In this document: piece by piece, positions 31,750 through 34,442 of the stretch
How positions within the stretch are numbered: position 1 is the stretch's first letter
Layout of the letters: every line of letters starts with the position of its first letter
DNA from: JBDUDK01 sp040002995
GTDB lineage: Bacteria; Actinomycetota; Acidimicrobiia; Acidimicrobiales; Ilumatobacteraceae
Direction: 5' to 3'
DNA: 34,442 nucleotides
Assembly (NCBI GenBank): GCA_040002995.1
Contig: JBDUDK010000028.1
Coordinates: forward strand, 1 to 34,442
Translations under genes and position numbers: made by a program
The notes under the pieces: model-generated
The model's database searches: none
Told to the model about the DNA's origin: nothing
Seen by the model: only the letters and a program-made list of their open reading frames with translations

Positions 31750-32280
31750 TCAGACGGAGAAGGCTCGCCGGACGGCACCGGAGGGCACGAGCCGACCAAT
31801 GCGCCGCTCGAGGTACTCGCTGAACCACCCGCGGTAGCGCTCCTGGATCTCCGGTCGTGTCCAGTCGGAGCCCGTGACCTTTTCGCGACACAGCGCAGTT
31901 CCGCATTCGCAGACGAACTCGTCGTAGTCCTGGGAGTCGCACATCGCGTAGTCGAACGTGATCTCTTCGCCGGGGGCGATGTCGCGCATGGCGATCAGGA
32001 TCACGCTGCCCAGGATCCCGCAGTTGGGGTCACACGAGTGGTTCACCATGTCACCGGGTTCGGGCACCTCGGGTCCGACCATGAAGAGGTCGTCGTCGAT
32101 CTGAATCGAATGGATCGTGCGTTCGGACGGAAGCGTCTCCAACATCTGCCGGGACACCACGTAGCCACCGAAGGCGATGACGGTTTCTCCCGCGGCGATC
32201 GGCTCGGTTGCGTACACGCCCTGGCCCTTTGCCCCGGCGGTGCGCATCTCGGCTCTGTGGCCGACGAAGTTCATAAACAT
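31750..32280 (-). CDS. SET-domain protein, putative lysine methyltransferase
   Basis: A 176-residue SET-domain protein. Landmarks: KGQGVYATEPIAAGE (SAM-binding start), N80-HSCDPNC (SET catalytic/SAM motif), APGEEITFDYAMCD with Tyr111, and a post-SET-like cluster FVCECGTALC with Cys124, 126 and 131, likely zinc-binding with Cys83/87. Family role: transfer of methyl groups from SAM to protein lysine; bacterial targets are mostly unknown. I choose ATG 32280, which has GGAAGGGGG six bases before it; the open frame also allows ATG 32301 and GTG 32316. The promoter should lie in the 32281-32497 gap shared with the cold-shock gene. Confidence 0.85.
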   Translation of the reverse strand: MFMNFVGHRAEMRTAGAKGQGVYATEPIAAGETVIAFGGYVVSRQMLETLPSERTIHSIQIDDDLFMVGPEVPEPGDMVNHSCDPNCGILGSVILIAMRDIAPGEEITFDYAMCDSQDYDEFVCECGTALCREKVTGSDWTRPEIQERYRGWFSEYLERRIGRLVPSGAVRRAFSV

Positions 32281-32349
32281 CGCGAACCCCCTTCCAGGCA
32301 TCCGTAAGGAGCGCACAGGATGGAGGTTTTCGCGGGCAGTGTCTACTAA

Positions 32350-32390
32350 CTGACCCGTCAGCCTGGACTGATCGATTCGTCAGTCAGGCT
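32350..32390. promoter_or_regulatory. Palindrome and stem-loop between SET and cold-shock genes
   Basis: CTGAC-CC-GTCAG (32350-32361) is a perfect 5-bp palindrome. It runs into a hairpin with arms at 32360-32371 and 32380-32390 (11 pairs with one bulged G) around an eight-base loop. The element sits upstream of the likely cold-shock -35 box and upstream of the SET gene on the other strand, so it is most likely a regulator site for one or both genes rather than an RNA structure. Confidence 0.45.
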
Positions 32391-32404
32391 CGGCCGTGCG
32401 ACCG

Positions 32405-32434
32405 TTCTGGGGCCGCGCGACGGCGCAGTACAGT
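32405..32434 (+). promoter_or_regulatory. Putative promoter of the cold-shock gene
   Basis: TTCTGG (32405-32410) and TACAGT (32429-32434) are separated by 18 bases, fitting a vegetative promoter. It would start transcription near 32441, giving a leader of about 57 bases with GGAGGGGG near 32482-32489, eight bases before the ATG. Confidence 0.4.
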
Positions 32435-32497
32435 TCGCCACCAGGGTTTGGTTGCTGTGCCGGGCCCGTTGAGCAGGAGCAGGAGGGGGTTCGGCCA

Positions 32498-32698
32498 ATG
32501 GCGACCGGCACCGTGAAGTGGTTCAACAACGAGAAGGGCTACGGCTTCATCGCTCGTGAAGGCGAGCCCGATGTCTTCGTGCACCACAAGGCGATCCAGA
32601 TGCAGGGCTTCCGTTCCCTGCAGGAGGGTCAGAAGGTGGAGTTCGACGTGAAGCGCACCGACAAGGGCGAACAGGCCGAGAACGTCCGCCTCGTCTGA
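32498..32698 (+). CDS. CspA-family cold-shock protein
   Basis: A 66-residue single-domain nucleic-acid chaperone. MATGTVKWFNNEKGYGFIAR contains RNP1 (KGYGFI), and DVFVHH is RNP2. It binds single-stranded RNA/DNA and melts structures. ATG at 32498 with an upstream GGAGGGGG; an upstream in-frame start at 32396 belongs to the leader. The next gene is a DEAD-box helicase 132 bases downstream; the two proteins work on RNA structure and probably share cold response. Several csp paralogues are usual, so the exact CspA/CspB identity is not assigned. Confidence 0.95.
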   Translation: MATGTVKWFNNEKGYGFIAREGEPDVFVHHKAIQMQGFRSLQEGQKVEFDVKRTDKGEQAENVRLV

Positions 32699-32759
32699 GC
32701 GCGAGCGGCTTTATTACCCGGCTTTTAAGGCCGACTAGCTAGCCTGTAGCAATCGAGTC

Positions 32760-32778
32760 GGACCACCGCCGGTGGTCC
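32760..32778 (+). other. Hairpin between cold-shock and helicase genes
   Basis: GGACCACC (32760-32767) and GGTGGTCC (32771-32778) form a perfect 8-bp stem with a three-base loop. No T-run follows, so it is not an intrinsic terminator in the classical sense. It may sit in the helicase leader or act as a partial terminator or RNA stabiliser between the two genes. A palindromic CTAGCTAG lies upstream in the same gap and could contain a -10. Confidence 0.5.
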
Positions 32779-32830
32779 CCGGGTCTGCCCAAGGTGTCGG
32801 CGGGCCCTCCACAGCAGAACCGGAGCAGTT

Positions 32831-34021
32831 TTGATCCCCTCATTCGCCGAACTCGGCGTGCCCGCGGCCCTCGTCTCGGCCCTCGGCGCCGGCGGCATCG
32901 ATACCGCGTTTCCCGTCCAAGCCCTCACGATCCCTGATGCGCTCGCCGGCCGCGACGTCTGCGGGAAGGCCAAGACCGGCTCGGGCAAGACCCTTGCGTT
33001 CGGTCTTCCCCTGCTCGCCCGCGTGGCAAAGGCGAAGCCAATGCGCCCGACTGCGCTCGTGCTGGTGCCCACACGCGAGCTCGCCCTCCAAGTGACCGAG
33101 GTGCTGGAGCCGCTCGGCGCGGCCGTCGATCGCACCGTCGTCCCCGTCTACGGCGGGGCCCGCATGGAACAGCAACTCAAGTCCTTGCGCGCCGGTGGCG
33201 ACGTCGTCGTCGCCACACCTGGCCGCCTCATCGACCTCGTCGGCAACGAAGGGCTTTCTCTCGCCGGTGTCGAGGTACTCGTCCTCGACGAGGCCGACCG
33301 CATGGCCGACATGGGCTTCATGCCTCAGGTCGAGTGGTTGATGCGCCATATCGAGGCCCGCCACCAGACGCTGTTGTTCTCGGCCACCCTCGACGGCGCC
33401 GTCGATGGCTTGGTGAGGGCCTACCTCAACGATCCGGTACGTCACGAAGTCATCTCGTCGACGGTCACGGTCGAAGAGATGGCCCATCGCTTCCTCCTTG
33501 TTCACGAGATGGACAAGGTGAAGGTGGCCGCCGCGATCGGGAACGCCAACCAGCGCAGCCTCTTCTTCGTGCGGACCAAGCGCGGAGCCGACATTCTCGT
33601 ACGGGAGCTGCGTAAGGAACGCGTCGATGCGGCCGCCATCCACGGCGACCTACGCCAGAAGGATCGCGAGTCTGCCCTCGAACGGTTCCAGGAAGGTGGC
33701 CTACGGGTACTAGTGGCCACCGACGTCGCCGCCCGGGGCCTTCACGTCGACGACATCGACGTCGTGGTGCACTACGACCCACCCGAGGATCACAAGGCCT
33801 ATCTCCATCGTTCGGGCCGCACCGCGCGTGCGGGTGTCGACGGCGTGGTGGTAACGCTGGTGCTCTGGAACCAGGAGATGGAGGTCCGCCGGCTGCAAAA
33901 GCGCGTCGGCCTCAACGTGCCACTCGTCGAGATGTTCTCGAACGACCCGCGCCTCGCCCAGCTGGCCGAATGGGAACCGCAGGCGCACGAGGGCGTCGGA
34001 GCGATCGCCGCGGGCCGTTAG
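32831..34021 (+). CDS. DEAD-box RNA helicase
   Basis: A 396-residue ATP-dependent RNA helicase (RhlE/DeaD-like core without long extension). Motifs in order: Q motif FAELGVPAALVSAL...FPVQALTIP, Walker A AKTGSGKT, PTRELALQV, GG, TPGRL, Walker B VLDEADRMADMGF, SAT, then HGDLRQKDRE, ATDVAARGLHVDDI and HRSGRTARAG. All core motifs are present. It unwinds structured RNA, likely in ribosome assembly or mRNA decay. Starts with the rare TTG at 32831 (weak GGAG five bases before); this matches the Q-motif distance. Its stop codon overlaps the -10-like TAGCCT of the next gene. Confidence 0.92.
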   Translation: MIPSFAELGVPAALVSALGAGGIDTAFPVQALTIPDALAGRDVCGKAKTGSGKTLAFGLPLLARVAKAKPMRPTALVLVPTRELALQVTEVLEPLGAAVDRTVVPVYGGARMEQQLKSLRAGGDVVVATPGRLIDLVGNEGLSLAGVEVLVLDEADRMADMGFMPQVEWLMRHIEARHQTLLFSATLDGAVDGLVRAYLNDPVRHEVISSTVTVEEMAHRFLLVHEMDKVKVAAAIGNANQRSLFFVRTKRGADILVRELRKERVDAAAIHGDLRQKDRESALERFQEGGLRVLVATDVAARGLHVDDIDVVVHYDPPEDHKAYLHRSGRTARAGVDGVVVTLVLWNQEMEVRRLQKRVGLNVPLVEMFSNDPRLAQLAEWEPQAHEGVGAIAAGR

Positions 34022-34024
34022 CCT
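34019..34024 (+). promoter_or_regulatory. Putative -10 box of the glutathione peroxidase gene
   Basis: TAGCCT includes the helicase stop codon TAG. Transcription would start near 34031, leaving a leader with AGAGGAGG (34041-34048) four bases before the GTG. So this gene would have both a promoter and a Shine-Dalgarno. Confidence 0.4.
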
Positions 34025-34052
34025 GCCCGGGTCCCCAGCCAGAGGAGGCCCG

Positions 34053-34442
34053 GTGTCGATCTACGACATCCCCCTGAAGACCCTGCGCGGCGAGCCCACA
34101 TCGCTCGCCGAGCACAAGGGCAAGACCCTGCTCATCGTGAACGTCGCCTCGAAATGCGGTCTCACGCCTCAGTACACCGGCCTCGAGCAGCTTCATGAAC
34201 GCCTGTCGAATCAGGGTTTCGAGGTGTTGGGGTTTCCGTGCAACCAGTTCGGCGCGCAGGAGCCCGGCACCGCTGAGGAGATCGAGACTTTCTGCTCCCT
34301 GACCTACGGCGTCACGTTCCCGATGTTCGAGAAACTCGACGTCAACGGCGATGGCCGCCACCCGCTCTATCAGGAGCTCACCAAGACGGCCGACGGCGAG
34401 GGCCACGCCGGTGACATTCGCTGGAACTTCGAGAAGTTCCTC
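34053..34442 (+). CDS. Glutathione peroxidase-family thiol peroxidase, N-terminal part
   Basis: Partial gene leaving the window; 130 residues visible. VSIYDIPLKTLRGEPTSLAE opens it, then NVASKCGLTPQYTGLEQL (peroxidatic Cys, not Sec), GFPCNQFGAQEPG and RWNFEKFL with the conserved Gln, Trp and Asn of the family. Bacterial non-Sec Gpx enzymes usually use thioredoxin to reduce hydroperoxides. GTG at 34053 with a strong AGAGGAGG four bases upstream. In actinobacteria lacking glutathione the physiological donor is probably thioredoxin or mycothiol-linked (inference). Confidence 0.93.
   Translation, partial: MSIYDIPLKTLRGEPTSLAEHKGKTLLIVNVASKCGLTPQYTGLEQLHERLSNQGFEVLGFPCNQFGAQEPGTAEEIETFCSLTYGVTFPMFEKLDVNGDGRHPLYQELTKTADGEGHAGDIRWNFEKFL

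Overview
This window looks like a chromosomal segment of a high-GC Actinomycetota, most likely class Acidimicrobiia or a close relative. That placement is inferred from gene content and style, not from a marker search. The supporting signs are strong GC bias with long antisense shadow ORFs, frequent GTG starts, GTGA and ATGA stop/start overlaps, leaderless genes preceded by TANNNT boxes, a WS/DGAT acyltransferase, SURF1, and a TadE protein with a Thr-rich tail. I see no phage, plasmid, insertion sequence, CRISPR array, rRNA or tRNA.

Layout. 1-283 is the N-terminal part of a dGTPase (minus strand, leaving the window). 458-3955 is a three-gene TadE-TadE-TadG operon for secreted or pilus-like proteins; the first protein carries a 164-residue Thr-rich tail. 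4001-7830 holds two convergent large membrane proteins (DUF2079; PTPS-related/GT-C-like). 7959-10295 is obg-proB, and proA follows at 14351. Between proB and proA lies an inverted four-gene operon (14325 down to 10285): GNAT, MurJ, PspA, and an M29-aminopeptidase-like protein whose metal ligands appear partly lost.

15753-20598 is a tight plus-strand operon: MoxR AAA+ ATPase, CoxE-like VWA protein, a histidine phosphatase fused to a GNAT acetyltransferase, and a GMC oxidoreductase. It converges on a WS/DGAT-pgi pair (minus, 23686 to 20577). 23784-28580 holds an MBL-fold hydrolase, SURF1, a coupled secreted protein and lipoprotein pair, an MFS exporter and a GNAT. 28607-31740 holds a phosphotransferase, a small conserved-looking protein coupled to a saccharopine-dehydrogenase-like enzyme, and a TetR regulator. 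The right end (31750-34442) has a SET-domain protein, a cold-shock protein, a DEAD-box RNA helicase and the start of a glutathione peroxidase.

Most genes are housekeeping: nucleotide pool, proline synthesis, ribosome-associated GTPase, peptidoglycan flippase, glycolysis, lipid storage, cytochrome oxidase assembly, cold response. Observations most worth following are two divergent leaderless promoters whose -10 boxes share one TA step, the Thr-rich TadE tail, the phosphatase-GNAT fusion behind a MoxR/VWA pair, the GNAT-MurJ-PspA-M29-like operon splitting proB from proA, and an intergenic inverted repeat seen at two loci. No single locus here is clearly a new defence or mobile system.
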